Below, piece after piece: positions 24,358-33,686 of a stretch of 64,000 nt of DNA; position 1 is the stretch's first letter; every line of letters starts with the position of its first letter. Where the stretch lies: the NCBI RefSeq assembly GCF_002355435.1, contig NZ_AP017313.1:2232001-2296000 (forward strand), given 5' to 3'. Under the pieces are notes generated by a model. The model saw nothing but the letters and a program-made list of their open reading frames with translations. It ran no database searches and was not told the DNA's origin. The translations under genes were made by a program, and so were the position numbers. The stretch comes from Mucilaginibacter gotjawali. Its GTDB lineage: Bacteria > Bacteroidota > Bacteroidia > Sphingobacteriales > Sphingobacteriaceae.

Positions 24358-24390
24358 GATAAAAAAGCCCACGGTAATTAAACCGCAGGC
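24358..24390 (-). terminator. Terminator of the cupin-like gene
   Basis: Minus strand: GCCTGCGG (24383-24390), 8-nt loop, CCGTGGGC (24367-24374), then six T (24361-24366). Two wobble pairs. Confidence 0.75.
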
Positions 24391-24478
24391 CCGCTTTTAT
24401 ATAGTTTATATTACTTAGGCTAATTAATCATTCCTCATTCGGCAATCCCTGCCTGCGGCAGGCAGTCGAAATCCGAAA

Positions 24479-25336
24479 TTACAGTGCTGCTTTTCCGCTT
24501 AACTTTTCGCTTAGCTTGCTGCTTTGGGTGGCCAGCCAGGCATAGCTGTACATGGCGATGGCTTTTGCTTTACCCTGCCGGCCTTTAAAGGTCCACACAT
24601 CTTTCATAAATTCTTTGTGGTTTTTGCTGTTCAGCGTATCAAAAGCAACTGAAATGGTAGGCGTTAATGAATAGGCTGAATGCCATGTACCAAAAGGAAT
24701 AAACAAAGTTTCGCCGGGGCCAACCACAAAATGAATAGGTGTGGCATCCTTATATTTGGGGAATTTCTCAAAATCGGGTTCAAAAATATTTAATTCCGAA
24801 CGCCAAGGATCATCAGGGCGGGGGTAAAGCAGATCTTCCTGACCGCGCGGGAAAACGGTAAAACGTTTTTCGCCGTATAACTGGGTAACCCAGGCATTTA
24901 AATGGTAATAATCAAGATGCAGGTAAGGGAATTTACCACCCGGGCCACCGATAAATAATTCTGTTACCGCGCCCCATTTACCCAGGTTAAACATTTTGTT
25001 GTTCAGCCAGTTTGGCGAGGCATAATTCAAATCAAGCGGCTCTATCAATGGCATCAATTCCGGTAAGGTTTTCTTAATATCAAAAATAATAGGGTAGGGC
25101 GCGGGGTTTTCGGCCGTGCTCTTTTCCACCAGGTCCATAATGTCCTTCATCTTATAAGTGGTTCCCCTTACATCGGTTTCGCGCTCAGGATAATTTTCCC
25201 TGAACCAATCGGGTGTAAAAAGTCCGTTTGCTTTCCAAACTTTAGCGGCTTTGGTAAAAACTAAAGGAATACCGGGTTTGTAATGTTCCTCGATGAATTC
25301 TTCGTAAGAAATGTCGTCTCTCCTTATAATATCCAT
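24479..25336 (-). CDS. Cupin-like (JmjC-type) domain protein
   Basis: 285 residues. Double-stranded beta-helix of the cupin_8/FIH type: metal ligands in YLHLDYYHLNAW (HxD) and the distal His in GTWHSAY; IDIVEEF-like N-terminus SYEEFIEEHYKPGIPLVF is typical. Such proteins are Fe(II)/2-oxoglutarate hydroxylases acting on proteins or small molecules; the substrate here is unknown. It lies between nuoC and nuoD but shows no functional link. A terminator follows it. Confidence 0.85.
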   Translation of the reverse strand: MDIIRRDDISYEEFIEEHYKPGIPLVFTKAAKVWKANGLFTPDWFRENYPERETDVRGTTYKMKDIMDLVEKSTAENPAPYPIIFDIKKTLPELMPLIEPLDLNYASPNWLNNKMFNLGKWGAVTELFIGGPGGKFPYLHLDYYHLNAWVTQLYGEKRFTVFPRGQEDLLYPRPDDPWRSELNIFEPDFEKFPKYKDATPIHFVVGPGETLFIPFGTWHSAYSLTPTISVAFDTLNSKNHKEFMKDVWTFKGRQGKAKAIAMYSYAWLATQSSKLSEKLSGKAAL

Positions 25337-25390
25337 GGTTTTAATTGATGGTAAACAAGGGTCTTATACGTAAAGACGGGTAAAAGGTTA

Positions 25391-25512
25391 GGAATAGTTG
25401 ATTGGGTTGATTAAGCTGAACAAGTTGATTGAGTTTGCTATTGAGTCATTTTTTAAGTCGTTTAAACAAATTAACTTAATCTAACTCAATCAACCCGAAA
25501 CCTAATCAATCC
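25391..25512. repeat. GTTGATTGGG-word inverted repeat overlapping the nuoC stop
   Basis: Left words GTTGATTGGGTTGATT and GTTGATTGAG (25397-25432) face CTCAATCAACCCG and CCTAATCAATCC (about 25485-25512). The right part contains the nuoC stop codon and last codons (RID-stop). Confidence 0.7.
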
Positions 25513-25999
25513 TAATCCCCTTATAAAACTCAGCGTTCTTATAATCTTTTCTCAACGGAAAACCTTCCCAATCATCAGGGAGCAGGATACGGCGTAAATC
25601 GGGGTGGCCTTCGAAGAATATCCCAATAAGATCATATGCTTCGCGTTCGTGCCAGTCGGCCGTGCGGTAAACGGAGGTGATGCTCTGGAATTCGGGCAGG
25701 TCATTCAAGTCCCTGCTATTCTCCTTGCTTATTTTTATTGTTAATTGTGTTTGAAAAGGGATAGAGGCTAAATGATAAACCACGCCAAAGCGGCCCGATT
25801 CTACCCCGTAATCAACACCCGTAATGCTGGATAGGAAATCAAAATAGGTATTTGGATTATTGCGCAGTTCAAGGCATACTGCGGCAATTTGATCAGGATT
25901 TATCAGCAGTGCGGGTTGCATGCCGCCGGTTTCTTCACCAACAATCACTTCAGCGCCAAATTTCTCTGTTAGCAATAATTTAACTTCCTCAAAACTCAT
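25502..25999 (-). CDS. nuoC: NADH-quinone oxidoreductase subunit C
   Basis: 165 residues. Family motif DWHEREAYDLIGIFFEGHPD and RRILLPDDWEGFPLRKDY. A hydrophilic-arm subunit of complex I. Its ATG overlaps the pdxH stop codon (ATGA), so translation is coupled to pdxH rather than to nuoB. A 4-nt overlap of this kind indicates one mRNA. The last codons lie in an intergenic repeat. Confidence 0.97.
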   Translation of the reverse strand: MSFEEVKLLLTEKFGAEVIVGEETGGMQPALLINPDQIAAVCLELRNNPNTYFDFLSSITGVDYGVESGRFGVVYHLASIPFQTQLTIKISKENSRDLNDLPEFQSITSVYRTADWHEREAYDLIGIFFEGHPDLRRILLPDDWEGFPLRKDYKNAEFYKGIRID

Positions 26000-26643
26000 G
26001 GCGCCAAACGGACTTTTTTCCAGTTTTTGTTATCGATTTTTTTATAAACGATCCTGTCGTGCAGGCGGCTCGGGCGTCCCTGCCAGAATTCAAACAATCG
26101 TGGTTTCAAAATATATCCACCCCAGAATGATGGTTTCGGAACATCCTTGCCTTCATATTCTGCGGTTAGCTCATCCCATTTATTCTCGATGCTTTCGCGG
26201 TTGGGGATCTCCTGGCTTTGCGGCGAGGCTAATGCACCCAATTGGCTTTCCCTGGGCCGCGAATGAAAATATTTTTCAGATTCTTCTTTGCTTACTTTTT
26301 CCAAAATACCTTCGATGCGGATCTGACGTTCCAGCGAAGGCCAGAAAAACGTTAAAGCGCCCAGTGGGTTTTTATTGATTTCTTTTCCCTTGCGGCTAAG
26401 GTAATTGGTGTAAAAAACAAAGCCGCCTTCATGGTATCCTTTCAGCAATACAATACGGGCCGATGGCCTTCCGTCGTGGGTGGCCGTAGACAAGGTCATT
26501 GAATTTTTTTCAGGAACATTTACTTCCTGGGCCTCATCAAACCAAATGCCGAATTGTTTTATCGGGTCGGCTTTTACCGAATTTTCTGATAATTCAGCGG
26601 AGGCATAATCCTCGCGCATATTTTGTAAGTTATCCTGGTTCAT
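25996..26643 (-). CDS. pdxH: Pyridoxamine 5'-phosphate oxidase
   Basis: 215 residues, the usual length. Contains the FMN-binding split barrel with SARIVLLKGYHEGGFVFYTN and SLERQIRIEG, and the C-terminal RPSRLHDRIVY. It makes PLP from PNP or PMP, a cofactor used by IscS and threonine aldolase of this window. The -7 element TAAGTTTG ends 5 nt before the ATG, suggesting a leaderless mRNA that also covers nuoC. Confidence 0.97.
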   Translation of the reverse strand: MNQDNLQNMREDYASAELSENSVKADPIKQFGIWFDEAQEVNVPEKNSMTLSTATHDGRPSARIVLLKGYHEGGFVFYTNYLSRKGKEINKNPLGALTFFWPSLERQIRIEGILEKVSKEESEKYFHSRPRESQLGALASPQSQEIPNRESIENKWDELTAEYEGKDVPKPSFWGGYILKPRLFEFWQGRPSRLHDRIVYKKIDNKNWKKVRLAP

Positions 26644-26648
26644 CGACG

Positions 26649-26656
26649 CAAACTTA
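26649..26656 (-). promoter_or_regulatory. -7 element TAAGTTTG of pdxH-nuoC
   Basis: Exact TAnnTTTG on the minus strand, 5 nt from the ATG at 26643. Confidence 0.55.
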
Positions 26657-26814
26657 CGATTAAAAGGAAAGAATCAAGAGGAAAGAACCAAGAATCAGGA
26701 TGGAAAACAAAAATAGCACGGTCTGTCTTGGCTCCTGATTCTTTCCCGACTCTTTTTTCCCAAACACAACATATTTTTATAAAACTTGTTATATTAACAA
26801 AAATTTTTGGCGCT

Positions 26815-27378
26815 ATGCTTAGTTCTATTCCGGCGGCCTCGGGGCGCATCTTAATATCGGAGCCTTTTATGATGGATCCCAATTTTAAAAGATCCGTAAT
26901 TTTATTGACAGAATACTCAGAAGCAGGGGCTATGGGTTTCATTTTGAACCATCCCGGAGAGTTTTTACTGGGTGATATTCTACCTGATGTATCCTATTCG
27001 GAACTGCCGGTTTTTATCGGCGGTCCTGTAGCCAATAATACGTTGCATTTTATTCACCGCTGCCCCGAAAAAATTGATGGTGGTATTGATATTGGCGAGG
27101 GCCTGTTTTGGGGAGGTGATTTTGAAACAGTAAAGCAACTGATCACCAGTTACCAGTTAAAAGAAGACGAGATCAGGTTTTTTACCGGGTATTCCGGCTG
27201 GACGCCCGAACAACTGGATAATGAAATAAAGGAAGATAGCTGGATTGTTGCTAATCGCATAAAACCCGAAACAATTTTTAACGGCAATGAAGAAAACCTC
27301 TGGCGCGAAGCCGTAATAGGCCTTGGGCAGCGGTATGCGCATATTGCTAATTTCCCGGAGAATCCGGAGCTTAATTAG
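26815..27378 (+). CDS. YqgE/AlgH family protein
   Basis: 187 residues from the ATG at 26815 (MLSSIPAASGRILISEPFM), exactly the family length; the upstream extension to 26728 is rejected. Conserved MMDPNFKRSVILLTEYS, GFILNHP, FIGGPV and GYSGWTPEQLDNEI. Despite the AlgH name the biochemical role is unknown. The stop codon lies in the first word of an intergenic repeat. It converges with purE. Confidence 0.94.
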   Translation: MLSSIPAASGRILISEPFMMDPNFKRSVILLTEYSEAGAMGFILNHPGEFLLGDILPDVSYSELPVFIGGPVANNTLHFIHRCPEKIDGGIDIGEGLFWGGDFETVKQLITSYQLKEDEIRFFTGYSGWTPEQLDNEIKEDSWIVANRIKPETIFNGNEENLWREAVIGLGQRYAHIANFPENPELN

Positions 27379-27609
27379 AGATTAGAGATTAGTTGTTGGA
27401 ATGTTGCAAGGTTGGAAAGTTGTAATGTTGATTAAGCCGGTCTCCGGTTATTGGCCGTGTACCAGGAAGGGAATAAATAAGGTAGTTAATAGCTCCATAG
27501 GTGCCCCCCGGATAGGCATTAATTTAAGAAAGCGATTTCCGCGTTGTACAAGGAGCCCGTACTTGCAATTTTTTTTTCTAATCTCCAATCGCTAACCTCT
27601 AATCTCTAA
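27375..27609. repeat. TTAGAGATTAG-word inverted repeat between algH and purE
   Basis: TTAGAGATTAGAGATTAG (27375-27392) faces a block of complementary words at 27578-27609. The left arm supplies the algH stop codon and the right arm supplies the last five codons and stop of purE. Confidence 0.8.
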
Positions 27610-28086
27610 CGCCGACTCTTCCACCTTTTTCTTCAAATTTTCTTTAAAAGCGATGAGGTTTTGAACAATCTGGTCATCTGCCGTAGATAAGATCTGGGCG
27701 GCCAGGATACCTGCGTTTTTTGCGGCATTAAGGGCAACAGTAGCCACCGGAATGCCATTCGGCATCTGGAGGATAGATAATATCGAATCCCAGCCATCGA
27801 TGGAATTACTTGACTTTACAGGAACCCCAATCACGGGTAAGTGCGTTAATGACGCCACCATGCCCGGTAAATGCGCTGCACCGCCGGCACCGGCGATGAT
27901 CACTTTTAATCCACGGCCTGCGGCTTCGCGGGCATAGGTAAACATACGGTCGGGGGTGCGGTGGGCAGATACAACGGTGATCTCGTAGGGCACACCCAAC
28001 TCTTTTAACACATCGGCGGCATCCTGCATGATATTCAAATCAGATTTGCTGCCCATTATTATTCCTATTTTCGGTAAAACACTCAT
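27592..28086 (-). CDS. purE: 5-(carboxyamino)imidazole ribonucleotide mutase
   Basis: 164 residues from the ATG at 28086 (a TTG just before is unlikely). [23 protein letters not shown] and [17 protein letters not shown] are class I PurE motifs. It converts N5-CAIR to CAIR in purine synthesis, acting after PurK, which is encoded two genes upstream on the same strand. Its last residues EIRG come from an intergenic repeat. Confidence 0.98.
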   Translation of the reverse strand: MSVLPKIGIIMGSKSDLNIMQDAADVLKELGVPYEITVVSAHRTPDRMFTYAREAAGRGLKVIIAGAGGAAHLPGMVASLTHLPVIGVPVKSSNSIDGWDSILSILQMPNGIPVATVALNAAKNAGILAAQILSTADDQIVQNLIAFKENLKKKVEESALEIRG

Positions 28087-28090
28087 CAAA

Positions 28091-28747
28091 TTACTTATAT
28101 ACTAATTTTTTTATGACAAAAACAACGCCTAAGCCCAGCAAAACTACTATTAATATCATTAAACCGTAGGCTATTAATTTACCAATCATTTGCCCGAGTT
28201 CTCTGGCGATCTCAGATGAGTTGTCTTGCCGGACATCGTCATCACTTAAAGTTACTTTAAAACTACTGAAAAATGCTTTTATATCCTTGTTATCTTTTTT
28301 CAGAGAATCGTTACACCACATGCTGCAGATGATCAGGCTGTCATTCAAATATAAGGCCTGGTAATAACGGTATTCCGGACCAAAAGCAAACTTTTTTTTA
28401 TAGGAGAATTCAAATCCTTTCCAACCGTCTACTAAAGCCTTCCGTTTATAAATCAGTACGCCGTTGGCTTTACTGACCCAATCTTTTGCTACGTTATTAT
28501 ACACCGTATCAGCAATATCCCTAACAAACCTGTATCGCGGACCTAAGGAAATCTTCTCTGCCCTGATGATATAAGTAATGCTATCTGTTTCGAGCTGGTA
28601 TTGTGAGCCGGTTATAAGTTTTATCGCTTTTGGAGTGTCCGGAAAGGTGATTTGAGCCAGGTTTGCCAGCTTTTGCGTAAACTTATGTTGTCCAAAAATG
28701 GCAATTGAATAAATGATTAAAATAAAGGTGAAGGTTAACTTTTTCAT
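28091..28747 (-). CDS. Hypothetical exported protein with C-terminal membrane helix
   Basis: 218 residues from the ATG at 28747 (the frame opens at 28789, but [19 protein letters not shown] is a clear signal peptide start). The C-terminus ends in one membrane helix (about 190-213) with a basic tail, so the bulk should be periplasmic. Lies between purK and purE with gaps of 60 and 4 bp. Not a recognised family. Confidence 0.75.
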   Translation of the reverse strand: MKKLTFTFILIIYSIAIFGQHKFTQKLANLAQITFPDTPKAIKLITGSQYQLETDSITYIIRAEKISLGPRYRFVRDIADTVYNNVAKDWVSKANGVLIYKRKALVDGWKGFEFSYKKKFAFGPEYRYYQALYLNDSLIICSMWCNDSLKKDNKDIKAFFSSFKVTLSDDDVRQDNSSEIARELGQMIGKLIAYGLMILIVVLLGLGVVFVIKKLVYK

Positions 28748-28807
28748 TATTTTAAAGCTAAACAATTTTAAATAATCTTCCGGACTCAATCTATCATGCG
28801 GGCCCAG

Positions 28808-29947
28808 CTATGCAATCACCTTCAGCGTCTTTTGCACAAACCTTGCTTTTTCAATTGCTTTTTCCCGGTCGGCATCCACTATGGTAACATGCCCCATTTT
28901 GCGGAAAGGTTTGGTTAATGCTTTGCCATACAGGTGGATGTAAACACCTGCACAATCCAGCACTTTTTCAATCCCCTGGTAAATAGCAGGCCCTTCGTAG
29001 CCCGCTTCGCCCAACACATTGATCATAATAGCATTGTTCAGGCACGCGGTATCGCCCAAAGGCTGGTTAAATATGGCCCTCAAATGCTGTTCAAACTGCG
29101 AAACTACATTACCTTCGATGCTTTGGTGCCCGCTGTTGTGCGGACGCGGCGCCAGCTCATTTACCAAAATTTTGCCGTGCTTATCCAAAAACATCTCTAC
29201 AGCCAGTAATCCGACAATGTTCAGGTCTTCTGCTATTTTGGTGGCGATTTGCGCGGCATCCTGCTGGATCTCGAATGGCAGGGTGGAAGGCGAAATTAAA
29301 AACTCCACCAGGTTAGCCTGCGGGTTAAATTCCATTTCGACCAACGGAAAGGTTTTTACTTCGCCGTTCTCATTACGGGCGACGATAATACCGATCTCTT
29401 TTTCAAAATCTATCCATTCTTCTATCAGGCTTGGTTCGGTAAAGGCGTTTTTAAGGTACGATTCATCAATCACTTTGTAAACACCACGGCCATCATAGCC
29501 ATCCCTGCGCAGTTTTTGGATATAAGGAAATGGGATATGGCTTTCAGCCAATTGTTTTGGAGACGATATTACCTGGAAAGGAGCAGTAGGGATGTTATTC
29601 TCCTTGAAAAACTGCTTTTGCAGGCCTTTATCCTGTATCAGCCGGATGATGCGTGGTTGCGGATAAACCAAAACCCCTTCTTTCTCCAATTGTTCAAGTG
29701 CGTCAACGTTTACCTTTTCAATTTCAATAGTCACCATATCGGCCTTTTTGCCGAAATTGTAAACCGTTTCATAGTCACTAAGCGAGCCCACTACAAACTC
29801 GTCGCAAAGTTTGCGGCATGGTGCTTCGCGGTCAGGGTCCAGCACTTTTACCGTTACATTATAATTAATTGCCTGCTGTATCAGCATACGGCCTAATTGG
29901 CCGCCGCCTAATATTCCTAGTTTAAGATCTCCGTAGAATGCTTTCAT
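28808..29947 (-). CDS. purK: 5-(carboxyamino)imidazole ribonucleotide synthase
   Basis: 379 residues, ATP-grasp. N-terminal GILGGGQLGRMLIQ, ATP-binding region with QKLRRDGYDGRGVY, and ELAPRPHNSGH with the metal ligands. It carboxylates AIR with ATP and bicarbonate to N5-CAIR. Head of a minus-strand group purK - hypothetical - purE. The upstream region is a 210-bp repeat region. Confidence 0.98.
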   Translation of the reverse strand: MKAFYGDLKLGILGGGQLGRMLIQQAINYNVTVKVLDPDREAPCRKLCDEFVVGSLSDYETVYNFGKKADMVTIEIEKVNVDALEQLEKEGVLVYPQPRIIRLIQDKGLQKQFFKENNIPTAPFQVISSPKQLAESHIPFPYIQKLRRDGYDGRGVYKVIDESYLKNAFTEPSLIEEWIDFEKEIGIIVARNENGEVKTFPLVEMEFNPQANLVEFLISPSTLPFEIQQDAAQIATKIAEDLNIVGLLAVEMFLDKHGKILVNELAPRPHNSGHQSIEGNVVSQFEQHLRAIFNQPLGDTACLNNAIMINVLGEAGYEGPAIYQGIEKVLDCAGVYIHLYGKALTKPFRKMGHVTIVDADREKAIEKARFVQKTLKVIA

Positions 29948-29948
29948 T

Positions 29949-30160
29949 GATGTGTGCAGATATGCAAATGTGCAAATTTTTGATCTGCAGATGTGCAGAT
30001 GTGCAAATGTGCGGATTTTTTTGATGTTTGGATATGCAAATGTGTGGATGTTCAGATTTTTTGATGTTTAAACAGGTAGATGTACCCAAATTCAAACAGC
30101 GTTTAGTATATCAGCTCTTTTATTTGCACATCTGTAATCTGCACATCCGCACATCATTTC
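29949..30160. repeat. GATGTGCAAATGTGC-word repeat cassette
   Basis: The words GATGTGCAGATGTGCAAATG, GATATGCAAATGTG and variants recur at 29949-30065; the complement (ATTTGCACATCTG, CTGCACATCCGCACATC) is at 30121-30156. It fills most of the 356-bp gap between purK and the divergent fasciclin gene. Confidence 0.75.
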
Positions 30161-30303
30161 AGTAACAATTTCATCGTTTTTAAACAATTTTCTAAAAAAA
30201 TGCTTGTTCTTATTTTAGGAAATTATTTTTTTTGGTATATATGCCAACGGGAATATAAGCGTTAAACTAACAATTAAATTATTAAATTTTAACTGAACAA
30301 CGT

Positions 30304-30828
30304 ATGATTAAGAAGTCAATTTTAATGGTAATAGCGGTATTAGCTATAGGTTTTTATTCAAACAGGGCGTTTGCCCAGGCTGCTGCAACAGCCCCAACAG
30401 GCGACCTGGTGGTAACTTTGTCAGGCAACGCTGATTACAATGTTACAGCTGCGCTGATAAGGGCTGCAAACCTGGGTGCAACATTAAAAGGAGCAGGGCC
30501 ATACACTATTATTGCACCAAGCAATATTGCATTGGCTGCTTTACCATCAGGTAAGCTGGATAGCTTAATGGCCGATCCGGCAAAGCTTGCTGCGGTTTTA
30601 AAGGGACATGTGATTGTTGGAAAGTTTGACAAAGCCGAATTGATTAAAACACTTGGCAGCGGAACACCAACATTGCCAACCATAGACGGCAATAAACTAA
30701 CCTTGTCTGTAACTGATAAACACCTTACGTTTACCGATGCACAGGGTAACCACGCCAAAGTGATTGCTTTTGATATTTTAGGTACAAACGGAGTGGTTAT
30801 CGGGATTGACGGCGTGTTAACCAGGTAG
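30304..30828 (+). CDS. Secreted fasciclin (FAS1) domain protein
   Basis: 174 residues with a signal peptide ending AFAQ (about 25). One FAS1 domain: TIIAPSNIALAALPSG (H1-like motif), KGHVIVGKF (central HH/YH-like motif), ending NGVVIGIDGVL (H2). FAS1 proteins act in cell adhesion or envelope attachment. Monocistronic with a strong terminator at 30850. Ligand unknown. Confidence 0.92.
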   Translation: MIKKSILMVIAVLAIGFYSNRAFAQAAATAPTGDLVVTLSGNADYNVTAALIRAANLGATLKGAGPYTIIAPSNIALAALPSGKLDSLMADPAKLAAVLKGHVIVGKFDKAELIKTLGSGTPTLPTIDGNKLTLSVTDKHLTFTDAQGNHAKVIAFDILGTNGVVIGIDGVLTR

Positions 30829-30849
30829 CTTTTTTTGACAATACTACAG

Positions 30850-30879
30850 GCCCGGTTTAGTTTTAAACCGGGCTTTTTT
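30850..30879 (+). terminator. Terminator of the fasciclin gene
   Basis: GCCCGGTTTA (30850-30859), loop GTTT, TAAACCGGGC (30864-30873), six T. Ten perfect pairs. Confidence 0.95.
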
Positions 30880-31074
30880 ATGTGGTACGGAGTAAGTAAA
30901 ACTGAAAAACTGTGGGTGAAATTTAAATGCTAAAATCTTATTTTAACGGAAGTTAAGGGTCAATTAGCGACAATGCTTTTAAGGACTGCAAATTTTTAGT
31001 GTGAATTTTTGTATCGGTATGCTATTCAAATCAAACAATTTTTGTTTTACTGCCTTATAAATAAAAAAATAAAT

Positions 31075-31551
31075 ATGAGCAATCAATCAAATGATGATAT
31101 CTCTGGATTTGAAAAAATAAGCAATACCATAACTACCTATAGCGGCAGCTCGCCGGTATTTTTGGCTGCAATTGGGTTCATTTTGTTATGGGCATTCAGC
31201 GGCCCGGTTTTTCATTTTTCAAATACCTGGCTGCTTATCGTTAATACCGCGACGTCAATTATTACTTTTTTGATGGTTTTTTTAATCCAAAAATCGCAAA
31301 ATAAAGAGTCCATCGCGGTACAGTTAAAATTAAATGAACTGATTGCGGCCAATAACGGCGCCAGCAACCGTTTGCTTAATATCCAGGATTTGAGCGAGGA
31401 ACAATTGAATACCCTTTATGAACACTATCGCACATTGGTTGAACTAACTCAAAAAGCAAAATCAAATACACAAAGTCATTCCGTTGAAGACGCTATTGAA
31501 TCCGCAGAGGAGGATATTAAAAATGATTTCCTGAGGAATGAAAAGAAATAA
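31075..31551 (+). CDS. Low-affinity iron permease family protein
   Basis: 158 residues from the ATG at 31075 (upstream extension to 31009 rejected). Two membrane helices (VFLAAIGFILLWAFSGPVF and LLIVNTATSIITFLMVFLI) followed by QKSQNKESIAVQLKLNELI, the signature of the PF04120 family. Named after a yeast low-affinity Fe(II) transporter, but the two-helix bacterial form is too small for a classical permease, so iron transport is doubtful. Converges with the esterase gene. Confidence 0.82.
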   Translation: MSNQSNDDISGFEKISNTITTYSGSSPVFLAAIGFILLWAFSGPVFHFSNTWLLIVNTATSIITFLMVFLIQKSQNKESIAVQLKLNELIAANNGASNRLLNIQDLSEEQLNTLYEHYRTLVELTQKAKSNTQSHSVEDAIESAEEDIKNDFLRNEKK

Positions 31552-31559
31552 TGAAGTGC

Positions 31560-32462
31560 CTATTTCATGTATTTGTTTAAGAATGACATCAAGTCGCGTT
31601 TGATAAAATCGGTATCAAACATTACGCCATAATGCGGCGCGCCTGGTACAATAGTTAGCTGGTTGGCCACATGAGCGCTTTTTAACCGGGTACTTAGTAA
31701 GATGGATTGATCAGGGTTAACAGATTCGTCTTTTTCACCTTGTACAATAAAAAAAGGAGGGTCTTTTTTATCGATATATGTTATCGGGCTGGCCTTTTTG
31801 GCCAATTCGGGCTTTTCGGCTACGGTGCCACCCAACAGTAACGTTATAGGGTTTTTCAGATCCGGGCTGTCGTGGCCTTTCAGTGTTGAAAAATCAGATG
31901 GTCCGTAAAAATCCAAGACTACAGTAATTTTGAATTGGGGTTTCTTGCCATTGTAGTAAAATGATTTCTCCGTATTATTATTCGATAAACCGATTAGGGA
32001 TGCCAGATGCCCGCCGGCTGAAAACCCGATGAGGGCGATTCTGCTTTCGTCGATGCTGTATTGTGCTGCATTATCATATAAATACTCAATAGCCCGGTTG
32101 CAATCCTGTATTTGCGCCGGGAAGGGGGCCGTTGTACTATGGCGATAATCGATAGAAGCCAATACATAGCCGGCGTTTAAAAACGCTTTGATGGTATTGG
32201 TCATATAGCCCATGTCGGCATGTTTATCATTCGACATCCAGGCGCCTCCGTGGATCCACACAATCAAGGGATAGCCAAGGCTTTTCACCGGCGGCATATA
32301 AATATCGAGTGTGTGCTTTTTCAGCGTGTCGTTGGCATAGGGGATATTTTCGAGGACGGTAGTGCCCGCCGGGAAAATATCTTTATTAGCGGCGATTTGG
32401 GCGCCTGCAAAATGGGAAATAAGGAGAAAAAAGATGACGGGTAGGGGAAACGTTTTCTTCAT
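31560..32462 (-). CDS. Secreted alpha/beta-hydrolase (esterase/lipase type)
   Basis: 300 residues with a signal peptide to about residue 21 (FAGA). Oxyanion HGGAW (71-75), nucleophile Ser148 in GFSAGG, catalytic Asp in GEKDESV, His in GAPHYG. BD-FAE/carboxylesterase type. It probably cleaves short acyl or acetyl esters, possibly from polysaccharides, in the periplasm. No carbohydrate cluster is adjacent. Confidence 0.88.
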   Translation of the reverse strand: MKKTFPLPVIFFLLISHFAGAQIAANKDIFPAGTTVLENIPYANDTLKKHTLDIYMPPVKSLGYPLIVWIHGGAWMSNDKHADMGYMTNTIKAFLNAGYVLASIDYRHSTTAPFPAQIQDCNRAIEYLYDNAAQYSIDESRIALIGFSAGGHLASLIGLSNNNTEKSFYYNGKKPQFKITVVLDFYGPSDFSTLKGHDSPDLKNPITLLLGGTVAEKPELAKKASPITYIDKKDPPFFIVQGEKDESVNPDQSILLSTRLKSAHVANQLTIVPGAPHYGVMFDTDFIKRDLMSFLNKYMK

Positions 32463-32557
32463 GGCAATTTAAAGGATGAATTAACTGCTGTTGTTTTTAA
32501 GGCTATTAAAGATATGGTTTTTATATTAATAATCACCGATGCCGATAATTGCGCTGG

Positions 32558-33076
32558 TTAAACAGCCTCCGGACCTTCGGATTTTGCTGAATTCCGGGCG
32601 CCCAGCAGGCTTTCACCTTCGATCTTCTTCTGGAGTTCCAAAATAGCGCCGATAAGGGATTCAGGACGGGGCGGGCAACCCTGCACATACACATCAACAG
32701 GGATCACCCGGTCTACGCCCTTAACCACGTGGTAACCATGTTGCCAGTAAGGCCCGCCGCAGTTAGAGCAGGAGCCCATGGAGATCACGTATTTGGGTTC
32801 GGGCATTTGCTCATATAGTCGCTTGATGCGTTCGGCCATTTTAAAAGTAACCGTACCTGCAATAATGATCACGTCCGCCTGCCGGGCTGATGGCCGCGGG
32901 AAAACACCAAAACGGTCGAGATCGTAAGTGCTGGCGAAGCCGCCCATCAGCTCAATAGCGCAGCAGGCAATACCAAAACTTAGCGGCCACAGGGATGACA
33001 ACCTGGCCCAGTTGAGCAGGTCATCTATTTTGGTGACCACCACACCGCCGCTTTCGCTGGTTAAATCGTTACTCAT
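32558..33076 (-). CDS. nuoB: NADH-quinone oxidoreductase subunit B
   Basis: 172 residues. The N2 cluster ligands are visible as ACCAIEL (tandem Cys), [12 protein letters not shown] and VQGCPPRPE. NuoB carries the terminal [4Fe-4S] cluster that passes electrons to quinone. It overlaps nuoA by 8 bp. After nuoB the expected nuoC is 6.5 kb away. Confidence 0.97.
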   Translation of the reverse strand: MSNDLTSESGGVVVTKIDDLLNWARLSSLWPLSFGIACCAIELMGGFASTYDLDRFGVFPRPSARQADVIIIAGTVTFKMAERIKRLYEQMPEPKYVISMGSCSNCGGPYWQHGYHVVKGVDRVIPVDVYVQGCPPRPESLIGAILELQKKIEGESLLGARNSAKSEGPEAV

Positions 33077-33686
33077 TGCCGGGTTTTTTAAAAGTTGGTT
33101 TAAACATGGGTTTCCTTATCGGGGGCGGGGCAGCAGTAGCAGTAGCAGTAGCAGCGGCTTGTTCTTGCTGGGTTGATGACAGGTCAACAGTAAACGCTTT
33201 TACTTGGTAGGCGCTTTGTTCTTCGTTCAGCTTATCGTAAAGCGAGGTTGGGATATTTGTTCCGGAGACAGGCCTGATCGGATCGGGCTTTATCCAGTTC
33301 AGATCGCCCTTGGCCCAAACGTAGGCCAGGCCCAGGATGAGGATGCCCAGGAATACGAACATTTCAATTAATGACAAAACACTCCAGCGCGGGTCCATCT
33401 CGTTCATGGCATGACTTCCAAATACTATTGCCCAGGGAAAAATGAAGACCATTTCTACATCAAACAACAAAAAAACCAGTGCGATGACGTAAAAACGGGT
33501 GTTAAAAGGCAGCCATGCATTGCCGGTAGGTTCTTCGCCGCATTCGTATGAAGTAAGTTTTTCGGCGTTGGGTTTATTGGGGGCGATGAGGCGGGTAATA
33601 AAAAAGGTAAAACCCACCATAATTATTCCTGTAATAAGAAAGATAAGTATCTTGCCAAATTCTGATATTTGCGGAACACCTGCCAT
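33069..33686 (-). CDS. nuoA: NADH-quinone oxidoreductase subunit A, with an Ala/Thr/Pro-rich tail
   Basis: 205 residues from the ATG at 33686. Three membrane helices (about 10-32, 72-95, 105-125) and the family motif [13 protein letters not shown]. NuoA is usually 115-150 residues; this one adds about 70 residues containing [13 protein letters not shown] and a basic end. A 6-bp microsatellite encodes the Ala-Thr run. The -7 element TATTTTTG ends 5 nt before the ATG. The start codon overlaps that of the divergent flavoprotein gene. Confidence 0.95.
   Translation of the reverse strand: MAGVPQISEFGKILIFLITGIIMVGFTFFITRLIAPNKPNAEKLTSYECGEEPTGNAWLPFNTRFYVIALVFLLFDVEMVFIFPWAIVFGSHAMNEMDPRWSVLSLIEMFVFLGILILGLAYVWAKGDLNWIKPDPIRPVSGTNIPTSLYDKLNEEQSAYQVKAFTVDLSSTQQEQAAATATATAAPPPIRKPMFKPTFKKPGNE
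33132..33155. repeat. Hexanucleotide microsatellite (AGCAGT) in nuoA
   Basis: Three AGCAGT units plus AGCAGC. On the minus strand it encodes alternating Thr and Ala; a change in copy number would stay in frame. Confidence 0.85.

Larger units (their letters stand above)
24153..24478. other. 326-bp gap with repeats and a terminator
   Basis: It contains a perfect 18-bp palindrome at 24177-24194 (ACCCGATAGCTATCGGGT), CACAAAG repeats at 24295-24334, a terminator at 24358-24390 and a CTGCCTGC-G-GCAGGCAG hairpin near 24450. No gene is seen. Confidence 0.7.

Noticed and set aside
24868..24900. GGGTAACCC near 24886 as another sigma-type site
   Set aside because: Inside the cupin-like coding region and no TATTAA at the 16-nt spacing.
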